Assembly: GCA_963966185.1 (NCBI GenBank)
Contig: CAWZYM010000232.1
Span: 1 to 64,000 of the forward strand
Source: Rhabditoides inermis
Taxonomy: Eukaryota; Nematoda; Chromadorea; Rhabditida; Rhabditidae
Direction: 5' to 3'
DNA: 64,000 nt
Below the pieces are notes generated by a model. That model made no database searches and had not been told where the DNA came from. It was given only the letters and a program-made list of their open reading frames with translations. The translations under genes were made by a program, and so were the position numbers. Positions 1-12,245 of this stretch are shown here, piece by piece. Position 1 is the stretch's first letter, and every line of letters starts with the position of its first letter.

Positions 1-1152
1 CAATGCACAGAAGCCTCCCGCAGCTAGTATGCAAATATGGACACAGACCTCGGGGCGAGTGACAGACAGCCATACACCTAGCACTACACTCATATAGACG
101 GCTAGAGGTGCGAGTCTCGATCAGAGAGCGCTGTCAAGCCAAGCCAACATGCAAATGTGGAAATACGACCACACTTGACGTTGTCATCTAGGTAACTGCA
201 GACAAATGTGTGTTTTGTGAATGAAAATTAGGGGCAATATAATATATAACAGGAACAGTTGCCGCATGAAAGTGGTACGCGCGAAAGTAGAGGTGGGTGT
301 GTGGGTGTTTTCTCCCGACCATTCATTCGAAAGTTGACTCATTTCTCCAATCGCCGAAAGATGGCACGAAACATTCTAATCTAATCGGGTGCGGTGTGAT
401 TGTATTGTGAATGGATGCTGCATTCTTTTCCCGCACCCCTCCCACCCTCCGATGACTCACAGGGCAGAGACGATCGGGAATGCCCCGAGGGCGAGAAGAG
501 TCTCCGCCTTGTCTCTTTGTCACTGTGTGCACCTGAGAGCAGCCCCGGCAAAAGTGGCTGATGTATGCAAATGAGGTGAGAGAGTGTGGCAGACGGAGAG
601 GGTGGAGGGAGGAGGGAGCGCGAGAGAAGCGTGCGCTCCTCTCAAGACAAACACACCGGGCCCCCGAATTCCAAGCGGCAGGAAAATCACTCAAATTATT
701 TGTGGGATTAGAAGATTATAGCGATGGCGCGACATGAAAAGAGGGAACAGAAATCGAAAGAACAGATACAGATCACTATAGAAATACGCTACATCAAACG
801 ATATTCGCATGACTAACATAAAACATACACTCACTCTTTTACAGTCCTAGAAAGAATGACTATGCGGAATGGAGAAAGAAAGCAACACTGAAGTGAGTGA
901 CTCGCTTCCTCCCCCAGGGCACACGATTGGACGGCGATAGTAATCTATTTCAAGTATGACACTTGCCTGCAAATTATGAGTTGTTGTTACCGCTAACTGG
1001 TATGCATGATGGTCAACTCCTCCTTATCGCAATTCTTTATCAAAATCATAAAACCAAAGTCATAAATTACAATTAGTAATTAGTTTACCCGTCGCATCCT
1101 CCGAATTTCGAGCGGAGATCACAATTGTAAAATACACACAAACAAAAGATTT
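1..1152. other. No gene seen; octamer-bearing spacer
   Basis: No convincing spliced coding region was found. The first 570 bases hold three copies of the octamer ATGCAAAT (near 29, 149 and 565), a POU-homeodomain type motif. The short open frames here have no family features and overlap G/A- or C/T-rich stretches. This could be an upstream or intronic region of a gene outside the window. Confidence 0.5.
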
Positions 1153-3704
1153 TCAAGCCATCGTCGGTTCCTCTATCAGCGGCCTCTGATTCTCGTATAC
1201 CGGTAGAGTCTCATCGGTCCGCTCGCAGTAAGGGGGCGGGTCGAATGGGGGCGGGGCGAGTGGCGTGGGCAGGCTGAGAGGCGTGGATGAAGTGGTTCCA
1301 GATCCGGATGTGGCAGTGTGGTAAGAAGGCAGAGGCATACTGAAGAAAAGGATCATCAGTTTGAAAAAGGAACAGAGGCGTTTAGCAGATACCACTCGCA
1401 AGGACTCATTATTTTATATTCACGATCAGCAAAACACGTTGTCTATGACAGGATCCGAACAAGAACAAGTTTCACCTCATTTGTGAGCTGACAATACTCA
1501 GCGTCGTGTTTCGGTCAGATGATCGAGCTGAAATGAATCAGATTTGTTAAATAGTTGAATCTGTAAGAAAACCTCAATCTTATAAAACCAAGATTTGTGT
1601 ATCAAAAACGGCTTTATGTGGGGGTGCGTGATAACTGGCCTTTATTTATTCATTTTATATTATATTTATTTTTTACCTGAACACTGTCCGCTCCTGCACG
1701 TCATTCCACGGAGAAGAACGAGGATCGACGATCTGGAAACACACGACGATCCAGCAGTGACAGAAAGTGAGAAAAGAAATATGATAAACAATTCTATGCG
1801 AAACACGAACCGCCTAGACGACCTTCTCGATGAAGGCAACCACATCATGAAGTCGTAGTTGCTCACTGATCCATAGCCCACGGCCAGTCTGCAATCAATC
1901 AATAATCAATCAATACTTTGCACATGACCCCGAAGCATTACACGCGTGCCGCCGCAAGAAGAGCCACGTCAACCACCCCCGCATGCGTATCTCTATCGAT
2001 CAAGTATCGATTGATTCACGCGCCATGCGACCATCTACCATTAACTACACTTACACAGTAGGCGAGAGGAGCGACTCGCGTCTGCAAAGCAAGATTAGGC
2101 GAGCACGAACGACACAGGGGCGGGGCGAGAGGGGGCGGGCTCACTTGGGTTTTGTGAGGCGGGAGAGGGCGACGCCACACGAGACGGCTATGGCCATGAG
2201 GAGAAGGGTTCCGAGGAGGAATGTGAGGTGGTCCTCTTCCACCGGATCCGGCTCGGACAAGTAGATCGGAGTGAAACCCTGAAAATCGTATTTTCAGGAT
2301 TATCCTCCTTTCGTCACCTTCGGTGATTCAATTTTAACGCACACGCTCTGCATATCAAACGGTCATTCCATGAATTGTATGGCATCGTTGGTGTGTCAGA
2401 ACACTATTTTTTTTCTTCAGTCTTTTGCGTGCGCATCGTGATCCATACTGTGTGAGAGGCTCTCGAGTGTTTCTTTTTGGGAAAAAAATAGAACAGCCTG
2501 ATCATTATAGCAACCTGTTGTGAGTCGATGTAGACGATTTAAAAACTTTCGCTTTCGCAAGTGCAAACACAACTGTGCTCAAATAAAAAAAATCCCAACG
2601 GTTAACTAATGTGGTGGTTGAATTCTCATCTGTCATTAATCTCATCGATTGTTTCACCAACAACGCGTTTGTCCATCAAAAGTCAAAAGAAACGCTATTC
2701 GAACTTTTGCATAAAACTACTGCATATTCCAACGGAATACAACTATGTTTCAAAATTTCTCGATAGGTCGGCGTGAGCGAATAATTTGATTGATAAAAGC
2801 TCACCCGAATAGTGGTCGAGTTCTCGTCGATTTTCTCGTTCGCCATGAGATCCGGATGACAGGGTTGGATCTGGGAGGGATTCGTTGCAAGTACATAATC
2901 ACGTGTCTAGGTTTAGGAATTAACAATGGGATCGACTAATACTAGTGAGTAAATGAAAACGAATATATTGAAACAAACCAACAGACATGGAACACACACG
3001 TTTCAGTGTATGATTGACAATGTTGCATCGTTTGAGCGACGCAGCTTTTTTTGGTGAAAGCTTCGCCGTTTGCGGACGAGTCTCACCCAGGCAACACAAC
3101 ACAATTAGAAGCGAGCAGAGAGAAAGGGAGGATGGGAGAAGGGAGAGAGGGGGGAGAGAGAGATCAGATGGCAGATAGAGAGGAGACTGCGAGCCCGTAA
3201 AAAGCTAGCCAGCTATAGTGAAGGTGTGGTTGACGACCTGAATGAACAATACTCCCCTTCCTCCTCTTTCTATGGCCATTACACGCGCATGCCTTGTCAC
3301 TAGATGGGTAGACGATATTTTGCATTTCCGCACCCACAAGCCACCCAAAACAACGAGAGAGAAAGAGAAAGAGAGAGAAAGAGAGAACGAGGAAAGGGAG
3401 GAATTCTATTCGATTGTCGTGCCATAGAAAAACCGTCTACAATAAGTGCATCGAATTAGTCGCATATATCAAAAAGCGTGCGTCTACGAAAGAAAAAAAA
3501 TTGAATGACGTAAAACGTGGAGGTGGTTGGTGATGTTGAACAAGAGTACACTTTAGGGGGAAACTGCGAAACAAACAATAAATGAACAGAATATGTAATA
3601 ATTTAATAGAACAAACATACGGTGGCGGTGTCGTTGAGGAGAAGAACGAGCTGGCAGCAGGCCTGGCGAGTGAGATTCGACGCCCGCTCGCAGATATGCT
3701 CCAT
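1153..3704 (-). CDS. One-pass membrane protein with PPPY tail (Shisa-like layout)
   Basis: I do not recognise a specific orthologue. Four exons join in frame: 3704-3621, 2870-2805, 2278-2145 and 1339-1153, giving 156 residues. The N-terminal part has four cysteines in a C..CC..C arrangement (EHICERASN, QACCQL, IQPCHP). One membrane segment follows (FLLGTLLLMAIAVSCGVAL), then a proline-rich cytoplasmic tail with FDPPPYCERTDETLPVYENQ. PPPY is a classical WW-domain ligand, so a link to Nedd4-type ubiquitin ligases is plausible. Cys-rich ectodomain, one TM and a PY tail is the general plan of Shisa-type adaptors; that is an analogy, not an assignment. The first ATG sits directly on a splice acceptor and no signal peptide is visible, so a 5' exon may be missing. 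If 3704-3621 is not used, a 120-residue form can start at 2846. Confidence 0.6.
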
Positions 3705-3805
3705 CTGAAACACACAAAAGATCCACGGAGAAGAAAAAAGACGCGTCAAGTCAACAAGGAAGATGCGCGTAACTGCCCCAGGGCTTGTTTATGTTTATTC
3801 CCGGC

Positions 3806-3851
<46 letters not shown>

Positions 3852-4214
3852 CGCGCATCCGTGGGAACACGAGAAGTGAGAGTGAGTGAGTTTGGAGTGA
3901 GACTGAGATTCGAGCCGTTCCCACAACAGAGGAGAGAGCTAGGGATAACGAGTGTTTGATAGAGGCTGCTCCCCAGAGGACCATCCCAGCCGCCCCGAAA
4001 CGAGCTCCTCCCCTCCTTCCCTCCTGACGCCCGATTGATAAAAATGATAACGCGATTGTGGCGGGATGCTGTGGTTGGTTGGGCGGATTGGTTTGGGTGG
4101 AGGGGGAGAGCGGTTATAGCGGAGGCGCGTACACGGGTGAAAAAGGCATCCCATCCCCGCCTCTCCCCTCCCTCTACACAAATCCACCCAAAACGACCAC
4201 GATTTGTCATTGTC

Positions 4215-4378
4215 TCGGGGTGCAAGGGAGAGGGAGAGAGGGGGAGAGGGAGAGAGGGAGAGAGGGGGAGAGGGAGAGAGGGGGAGAGGGAGAGAGGGGG
4301 AGAGGGAGAGAGGGGGAGAGGGAGATAGGGAGATAGGGAAATAGGGAGAGAGGGAGAGAGGGAGAGAGGGAGAGAGGG
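4215..4378. repeat. (GGGAGA)n purine minisatellite
   Basis: A nearly pure purine tract of GGGAGAGA-type units runs for about 160 bases, with GGGAGATA variants near its right end. It makes Ser-Leu-Pro open frames on the minus strand that are not genes. Confidence 0.9.
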
Positions 4379-4581
4379 GGCATCCTGAAGAGCATGAACA
4401 TTCACAGGTGAGACTCCCGTCGACAATACTGAATAATCCACCGGCTTGTCTCTCGAATCGTGGAATATGGGGCTTTCTCGCAGCGCCAAAGTATACACTT
4501 ATAACTCAACCCGACGTTTAGGCAAAACAACACAACAACGCGGTATAGGCGTGCGTAAGTCGAGGTGCATTGCACCTTCAC

Positions 4582-4587
<6 letters not shown>

Positions 4588-4641
<54 letters not shown>
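4588..4641. repeat. (CT)n microsatellite
   Basis: About 54 bases of uninterrupted CT dinucleotide, followed by imperfect CTTT/CTCT sequence to about 4690. It is intergenic. Confidence 0.9.
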
Positions 4642-4644
<3 letters not shown>

Positions 4645-5961
4645 CTCTCTTTCTCTCTCTTTCTCTCAGTCTCTCTCAATCGCTCCCCTCTTCTCTCTCC
4701 TATACATACATACGCTGCGATCATTATGGGCACAAATGAAAACGAAAAATAACACGAAAAAGGAATACTCATGCAAATCGGGTGGCAGCTTTTATGCGTG
4801 GGAAGGAGTGTGGAAGAAGGGAGGAAGGCATGCGCGGATGAATAATGGACGAAGAGTGGAGTGTCACGTTACAGAGTGGAGACAGGAAGGAGAGTGACAC
4901 GACTCTAAACGGGCACAGCGAGGCGAGCAGGCCTTGTTAGGCAGACAACAAGAAGGACGAGAGGGAGGGGAAGAGAGAGAGAGTGAGAGGGAGAGAGGGA
5001 GAGAGGGGAAGTGGGAATTAGCCGAGGAGCGCGGATAGAAGCGTGTAATTGCGAGAGGTGGCGGGAGAATGGGAGGCGAAGTGCCGGTCCGTCGGGAATC
5101 CACCGAGGATGACAGATCGAGGCAGACAAGGAAAGAGGAAAGCGAGGGCACTCTCTCTCTCTCCTCCCCCTCCCTCTTTCTTGTCGACGTGCCGCCACAC
5201 AGGCCTCGCATTATTTCATATCGCGTCGCCACGCCATCGGCGTTTCGGCGAGACAATCTATCGGCCTCGGGAGGATTTGACAGATTTCCGCCCCGGCCCG
5301 CCCCGAAATGTCTTCGGCCGCGAACATACACTGTGTAAGAGGCTCGGCCGGGATGAATAGCGAAAAAAGGGGCTTTGCGGAAGATTGGATTATTATATGT
5401 GCACGCACACACATCTGGCTAACGAAAAGTGGCCGGAGTCGAGCGAGGGAATAAGGGAGGAGGCATTTGTATTCATCATGTCCTCATTACAGCATAACAA
5501 AGCTATTGGTGATTAGGGGATGGCGGCGGCAGCGACACAACAAATAGACAGGGTGGGCAGGAAGCGAACGGAGGACACCCGAGAGTCACGGATCACCTTT
5601 CCCACTCGTTCCACTCCACCCACATACCAGAGATGAGGGGTACTCGGATGGGGAAATCGGTCGTCTCCCGAGCACAGCAAGGCTAGACCATTAATTATAC
5701 ATGTTCGTATCGGAGTCTCGCGCAACCAAAACAATTAAACAAATACTAATTTTATTTTAAAAGTGACACCATGCACATTTTGATCTCTAGTATAGTGCGA
5801 TTGTGTGCAGGTAAAAGTGTACGTGATGTCTTCTAGAATTTACACAATGTTACGAAATACGTTTTTTTTTGTTTCGATCCGTTTCGTATCGTTCTGTTGC
5901 GTTTATTTCTTGATGTATACTATGTATTTGTTGAAAAAAAAGATGTAATATAGCTTATCAG

Positions 5962-7915
5962 ATGCCGTTGATTCGGAAAAAGAGCGGCGGAACCATAGCT
6001 GTGACTCGCCGTCGTCTGCCCGTGGTTGAGGCGAGTGATATACTAATTTAGATGAATATCGTGTGTTTGTCATAACAGAAGACTGATCTGAGCTGAATAT
6101 GTCTTGCAATGTTGTAGTATATGAACTTATTTTGGATTTCAGTTTCCCATCGCTTCTCTGCCGAAGCCTGCTCTCCACAACCTCTTCAAGTATCTCGGTG
6201 TAGAAGTGAGATAGTAATTGAAAAGTTTTTTACACGTGATTTAATATAATCATTTGTATTGTTATACTGTATACATTGCTTCCTACAGGACCGCACAGAG
6301 CTGCGATGTGTGTCTCGCGCGGCTCGTCAGATGTGCATCGACATGCACCAGCAGCCCTTCCACGGAACACAGAGGCTCGAGATCGAGATCAGCATCGCCG
6401 ACGAGGTACATACCTTATAGTCTTTTCCATAGTTCATTATGAGTTCAGGAAGACTTTGGCTACGACACGGGCTACGTGAACGTGACGGTGAGCTTTGCGG
6501 ACGAGGAGGTGACGATGGAGTATTGGGGCGAGGAGTGGCAAGCGCACACCCGCAACAAGCGCGCCTATCCCGAAGATCTAGGTATTTTCCTAATATCTAT
6601 ACTATTTACGTTGAGAATGTTTAGAGGAAGCGCTGTCGCAGATCTCGTCCAAGCACGGCCACCTCATCTCGGATGTGACAGTCCTCGCTCGGGAGCCGGT
6701 CGAGAGCGACGAGCATTGCGGAGCGCCGGTGGGTGTTCGGTCCGCATGCAAGTTTCATAGTGTGGTCTCCAGCCGTGCGACCTTGTGACGCCGTCGCTGA
6801 CCCGCCAACTGGCTGGTATGCCCGCTCTGCGCACTCTCGATCTCGTCAACGTGTGCTTCCTCAAGCAAGAAGCTTGTGAGTTGTACTGCTTATTAGTTTC
6901 TATAGGATCATATCTACAAGATTATGATTATGGTTTACACATTATATACGTAATTTGTAGACGTAGTATACTTCGTGGTCGCAAATGTTGTTTTCAGACG
7001 CCGACTGTCCTCCATTGCAGCAGAAGCTTCGCGTCAACTTCGATGGGCCTGAATTGGACCAGAACGTGGCGGTGAGTTTTTGTAGATTTATCATTGGAAT
7101 ATTGGGTAATGTAATAACATAACAGGGGTGGCTGGGTCGCTGTGAGAACCTCGACGTACTCGACCTCGGAGGATTAGTCCACGACAACGACACGGTGAAA
7201 AATCTTGATAGCGGAATAATATTAAAATAAACGTTCAGGCCAAGTTGGTATGTGCAATGATGCGCAAGAGCGGCCTTTTCCCCACCACCTTCGCGCTCAA
7301 CGTCACCAAGGGAAAGTACGTTATTTCATTCAGGATTCTGATCTTCATGCTCTTATAAAGCCGCATCGGCCGTATACATTTTGTTATATATGTAATCATT
7401 TTTCAGCATCGATCACCTGACATCACTTTCTCGCCTCTCCTCGAATATCGACCTCTGTCTCAACATCTGTGCGTTTATTGATCTTCGTTTTTAAATAATC
7501 TATGTTTTGCAGGGTGTTTCCTGAAGGACTTCCCGAACGGGCATCGCAACTTTGACGCGCTCACTCCCGTTGCCCGCCCCCGCCTCTCGCACGCCTTCGA
7601 GAGCATCCGCAAACTCTCAAAGCTCGGTGAGCTGAAGGTGACGTGCATGCCGTGCGACAACGACGACGACCTGGCCTTCTGGAGGCAGGAGCTGAACGGT
7701 AATAGTAGGAATAACTGGTAAGAGTAACGTGATACTTGTTTTGAGGCCTGCCCTGCTCCCGTCTTCTGTTGGACATGGCGCCTGACATGCGGGAGCCGAT
7801 ACGGCTTCGCGGTCCTTCGAAGGAGGACAGGCAGAGGATCAGGAGGTTCGACGCCCTCCTCGCTGCCACCGGGGCAGAGAAGTACATCATCGACATCCGC
7901 GACTACCTGGGATAG
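5962..7915 (+). CDS. F-box-like protein, copy A of tandem pair
   Basis: Twelve exons join in frame to 408 residues: 5962-6030, 6143-6205, 6289-6405, 6449-6581, 6625-6728, 6773-6875, 6998-7071, 7126-7194, 7239-7315, 7407-7468, 7513-7698 and 7746-7915. Residues about 24-60 look like an F-box: FPIASLPKPALHNLFKYLG, then DRTELRCVSRAARQMC. The rest carries hydrophobic strands such as MPALRTLDLVNVCFL and CENLDVLDLGGL, as in nematode F-box proteins with an FTH/DUF38-type or LRR-like substrate region. F-box proteins are substrate receptors of SCF ubiquitin ligases; that function is inferred. The first intron has a GC donor (GAG|GCGAGT), supported by the matching junction in copy B (both read ..VE|F..). 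The ATG follows TTATCAG directly, which fits a spliced-leader acceptor. Copy B lies 212 bases downstream. Confidence 0.75.
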
Positions 7916-8127
7916 CCTGTTGCTTGTATTCTTGTATCTAGTTCTGTATTATATGGTTATCTGGTTGTTATTGTGAGTTTTTCATCTTGTTATCACAAGT
8001 ATTTCTCGTATAAAAGTTGTTTAGCGGTTGACTATTTATGCAGTGTTGGATTTCAAATGGTTCGCCACCGTGGAATACTTGTGAAATACTAGCGATGTGA
8101 TAATGAGTATGATGATGTGTTGATAGT

Positions 8128-10092
8128 ATGGGTATGGGTGAGTACGACACTGTGATGGCGCAGTTCGGAGTGCGTGAGAGGGAGCGCCGCCGGCGGTTGG
8201 GACGCGGCCGCGCCCTCCGAGACGCACCCCACAACGGAGTCGAGGTCAGGGCTGACAGATTATAGAATGCGAAGAAATTCATTAATCGTAAGATTTCCGT
8301 TACCAATTCAAGCTACTATTGTGTTCGATGTTTGGGATCTATTGTAAAAGTATGTTTTCAGTTCGCGTTCTCTGCTCTTCCGTACCCGGTACTGGAGGTG
8401 TTGTTCGGCTATATGAGCATGAAGGTGGGCTCACCAAGTGATACCCACATCCCGTCATGATTCCTTCCAGAATCGTCTGGCCATGCGTCGCGTCTCCCGT
8501 TCACTGTACGAGCTGTTCAGTGGGTACCACCATCTACCCTACTTTGGAAAGGAGCTCCTTCAACACTTCAACTCTCCATTCATGATCCTCAACCGGTCGG
8601 TTTGCATATATGTATAATATATAGAAACTTTTTTAAACTTTTAATTTTTTTAATTTTTTTTAATTTTTTTTTAATTTTTTTTAATTTTTTAAACACAAGA
8701 ACAGCGCTAAAATGTAACGTGTTACTTGTTATAGTGCACACAGATGGCATATCTTGAACTGAACATCCTTTCTTACAGCACGAGTTCTTTCGCATGGGCA
8801 CCCTCGACATAGCGTTGAGCTTCGCGGAGATGACGTTTGCGGCTACTGTGCGGGAGAGCGACTGGCAGCGCTTGATCGAGAGAATACACAAATACTCCAG
8901 CGAGATCGGTACGTTTTATCATATTTACATAACGAATCCGTTGTGAGTAATGCCTAAAGGTTGCAAATAATGTATGTGGCGTGTGTTTCTATCGTATGAT
9001 GTTGAGTGTATGTGTTGAGAGGTGGCGCTGGCATGAGTGGCTCGCCTGCACGATCACCTCATCACGCACGTCTCCCTCGAGGGACGCGGAGTCTCCACCA
9101 ACTCGTATCTCGAGGAGTACGAGGTACTCGCAAGGAGTCGGCACAGTGGCTGAGCATGGATTGCAGGCCAAGGTCACTGTGACTGGCCTGCTGGCTGGGA
9201 TGCCCCGTCTCCGCCACATTCACATACACAACGTCCACTTCCTCGACCAGCAGTACTGTCAGTAGGGGGCTAGTTATGAATATTGCTGTGTTGATGGCTG
9301 ATAATTGATCTGGTTTCTGGTTGCAGATGCTTCGTGCCCTCCCCTGCCGCAGTCCCTCCACGTGCACATCGAACAGAAGCGGCTGCCCGACAATGCTGTC
9401 GTTCGTATTTCGGATCTTTTGTGTATATAGTTTGATATCATTGTGTTTGATTTTGATACTTTCATTTATTTGTATTGAGTCAGTGATGTTTAGGCGTGGC
9501 TGCGTCGCTGCGCGACATCCTCGACTTTGGCAGTCACATCCAGGGTCCGAAGAAGCTGGCGGCGACCTCGGCCCGGCTGCACAAACACGGCATCCACTCC
9601 ATCGTGCTCCAGATAGCGCTCACCAAGGGACTGTGAGTGGGGGAGGGGGTGGGAGGGAGACGCTGTGGGATGTAGGGTGGCGCACGTGCAGCAGCTCTCG
9701 CCGCTCGCCGACCGCGTGAACGTGAACGTGTGGAGTGTGGAGTGTGTCGATGGAGTGAACTGATTAGGTCAGTGAACTGATTAGATGAAAACGCTATGGT
9801 TTTTGATGTCTGTACTTTGTTTTCAGTTGGGTCAGCTGCGTGTGGTGTGCATGCCTATGGAGAGCGATGCCGACCTGGACTTCTGGAGGCGTGTGCTGAG
9901 CGGTGAGAGAGGGGAGGGAGAATCAATCAATGACGTTGTGCAGACGTTTCGTGTACTCATCTTGTGCTGGACATGTGTGCTGACATGCGTGCGGGTAGTG
10001 TGTCGAGGGAGAGGGGGCGGCGCGCCCGGTTCGCGCTGCTCCTCGAGGAGACTGGCGCAAGTGAGGCTGTCATACGAGCCGAGGCACACTGA
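8128..10092 (+). CDS. F-box-like protein, copy B of tandem pair
   Basis: Eleven exons give 375 residues: 8128-8244, 8362-8424, 8471-8599, 8779-8908, 9038-9123, 9167-9257, 9327-9404, 9494-9632, 9676-9745, 9827-9902 and 9944-10092. It aligns with copy A throughout: FAFSALPYPVLEVLFGYM then NRLAMRRVSRSLYELF in the F-box, later LLAGMPRLRHIHIHNVHFL, and near the end LRVVCMPMESDADLDFW against LKVTCMPCDNDDDLAFW. Relative to copy A it lacks a block of about 35 residues before that last motif. Its first exon encodes a basic leader (RERERRRRLGRGRAL) unlike the leader of copy A. The 9038 acceptor (ATGAG) and the 9404 donor (C|GTATTT) are weak and were chosen by homology with copy A. Likely a substrate adaptor, possibly co-transcribed with copy A. 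Confidence 0.7.
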
Positions 10093-10160
10093 GTGTTGAG
10101 TTGCCTTGAATTCAGTGTTATTGTTGTTTGTTGGTTGTTGTTTTGTTACGTTTGCTTTCG

Positions 10161-10166
10161 AATAAA
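10161..10166 (+). terminator. Poly(A) signal AATAAA of copy B
   Basis: A canonical AATAAA lies about 70 bases after the stop codon of the F-box-like gene ending at 10092, a usual 3' UTR length for a nematode. Confidence 0.6.
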
Positions 10167-10549
10167 TTGTCTGTGAGTATTTCCTCGATATCGTATGCAA
10201 TGATCGCACTGAGAATCGAATACCTCGTGAAGGTGAGCAGGGTGGGTGTGACGGTCGTAGACAGGATGTATGCACGTGACTGGCCTTGTCACTCAGTTCC
10301 TCCAATGATGCTCTCTCCAGTTATGCATGTTATGCAGTTATGCAAGTTTTGTATACACGATGTAAATTGAGTTTATCTGATCTGTACATGGCATGAGATC
10401 ACTCGCGGCAATCATAGGAACATTTAGGGCATCGGGACAACTCGGATATGACTGGACTATATGTGACTGTTACTGAATGGTGTGAGTGAGCATTTGGATT
10501 TGAAACACAAAACCTATGAAAAGATGAACCGTATTTTTGAAGTTGAAAG

Positions 10550-11400
10550 CTATTCCACGACAATTCTCTCCTCGCCCGTTTTTCCATCTACCACGGTTAC
10601 CTGAAATAAGTTTTCAAATTTAAAGGAACAGTGGCGACTTATTTTCGACTCGGAGCATTATTAAAAATCATATTAACCTAACACATTAGCAGTTTTTGCG
10701 AAAAAACGACGATTCTGCGTTACTTTCGATTATGCCACTGCCAAGAATGCAGCTCAAAATTTGAATTTCCCGCCAACGCTTCACTGCAAAAACTGAGGTC
10801 GGAGACATAAGCGCAAATGAACAACGTCTTGCCAATTGCTTTATGGCTCAGTGCATGTGCGCTGCGTTATGGCCCTAATCTTCGCGGGTTCGATTCCTGT
10901 CACCGCCGAACGTTTTGTTCGTGTGAAAATGAGGAGTTGTGGCAGGTTGTGGCAGAAACAAGTCGCCAGTGTACCTTTAAGTGTGAGATACAATTATATT
11001 AAAAATAGATCGAAATAATATTCTAATACTTGCACATACCTCAGCTGGCTGTTCACTCTTCTTCTCCTTCTTTTTATTCTTCTCAGAGTCTGTGCTGTCA
11101 CCTGAATAAGACAATAAGACTCATAAAACTCAGTGGCCCGCAAATTTGAACGAGAAAAAAGGAATGTCTGGTTGTCACCTTGAGTGGGATTCTCGAATCG
11201 GTCCTCGCTTCTGCCTCCTCGATCGCAGAAACACGCCACACCAAACACGAACATTATCACAAACAGCAGAACTATCTGCAAAGTAGGTCATATAATCGAT
11301 AATCGAATCACTATCTCACAGGGAAGAGGTGTTCGAGGGAGACTCCGAATACGAGTGTCTTTCCATTGATGGCTGGCACGGCGGGGACGCTGCTGTTCAT
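10550..11400 (-). CDS. Small single-pass membrane protein, 96 aa
   Basis: I do not recognise the family. Four exons join in frame: 11400-11320, 11275-11179, 11101-11040 and 10600-10550. The first part (INGKTLVFGVSLEHLFP) leads into one strong membrane segment (IVLLFVIMFVFGVACFC). A polar, lysine-rich stretch follows (SEKNKKKEKKSEQPAE), and the protein ends with VTVVDGKTGEERIVVE. All exon phases agree. The ATG lies 5 bases after TTGCAG, consistent with a trans-splice acceptor. The last intron (10601-11039) is the longest and carries a tRNA-like repeat. No signal peptide is evident, so the N-terminus is probably short and the C-terminus charged; topology is inferred. Confidence 0.65.
10835..10912 (+). 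repeat. tRNA-derived SINE-like or pseudo-tRNA
   Basis: The stretch contains a near-consensus A box (TGGCTCAGTGCATG) and a perfect B box (GGTTCGATTCC) about 36 bases apart, the internal promoter layout of a tRNA gene. The expected 7-bp acceptor stem cannot be formed from the flanks, so an intact tRNA is unlikely. It lies in the last intron of the gene at 10550-11400. Confidence 0.4.
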
Positions 11401-12245
11401 TCCACTGCAATGAATACTCGTATTCACACGGAAATGGACTAATGGAATACATGAGAGAGAACGACGACGGACACGCGACTTTCAATGGGCGACTGCATAG
11501 GATATGAGCAGATGCAGCGAACACACAGCACACAGCCAGCGAGAAAAATGGGGAGAAGACGGAATGCGACCATTAAAGGTCACGAGATTTCCTTGTGCGT
11601 TACACTGATCGGGTAGATCGAGACAGTCACGGCAGATCAATCGATAGGAGCGACGCGAAGAACGAGTTTGCCAAAGAAAGGACATGAGATAAATATATAG
11701 AAACCGGGTTACCGTGCCGCAAAAAACACTGTACAAAACAAAACAAGACAGGTAGCGTAACTAACTCGGCAAACATGTACTATCATAGGTGGGTGTGACG
11801 CAGATGTGTCAACCAAGCATCAGCGCGCAAATCAAAGCAAACGAAAAGACGAGCGAAGATAAAATCTGCATACGTGAAGCGGAAGCAGAGAGACAATGAT
11901 GAGAGAAAGCGACGGGCGGGTGATTCAATGATTCAATGTCATCGAAACACGATCGACAGCCAGGCACAATCTATCACCTTCACTTGATCACATCGACGTC
12001 TTTTTTGATCCCGGGTTCAAGACGATTACTTACTGCCAGAGTCCAATGGGTTCAAACAGAAAATGAGGTGGAATCGGCGAGGAAACGAGTGGTCAGACTC
12101 GACTCGAAAAACACCCTCTTTCTCTGTCCGCCTGCACTGTGATTGCGGACCGGTCCTCGCCTCGCATTGTTTAGATATGAGATCGAGTGGGAGTGAGAGA
12201 AAGGTGAGAGAGCGAAGTCTATCGTGACGTCACCATACCATCACA
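11401..12245. other. Spacer upstream of the 96-aa gene
   Basis: No gene is seen. This is the likely promoter region of the minus-strand gene starting at 11400. It is bounded on the right by the palindromic element. Confidence 0.5.

Larger units (their letters stand above)
3705..5961. other. Microsatellite-rich spacer, no gene seen
   Basis: This stretch holds a (CT)n run at about 3811-3849, a purine minisatellite at 4215-4378, another (CT)n run at 4588-4641 and G/A-rich DNA around 4960-5020. Open frames across it are low-complexity Ser-Leu or Arg-Glu strings from the dinucleotide repeats. No splice-consistent exon was found. A missing first exon of the gene ending at 1153 could lie here. Confidence 0.5.

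Noticed and set aside
1595..1858. Plus-strand 87-codon frame with a hydrophobic start
   Set aside because: It lies inside an intron of the minus-strand PPPY gene, has no matching neighbour exon and no family features.
3746..5412. Several long Ser-Leu-Pro or Arg-Glu frames
   Set aside because: They translate (CT)n and (GGGAGA)n repeats in different frames.
5903..6178. Minus-strand 91-codon frame (MESRLRQRSDGKLKS)
   Set aside because: It is the reverse of exons 1-2 and intron 1 of F-box-like copy A, which splice in frame and match copy B.
10835..10912. Functional tRNA gene
   Set aside because: A and B boxes are good, but no acceptor stem can be paired, so it is listed as a tRNA-derived repeat.
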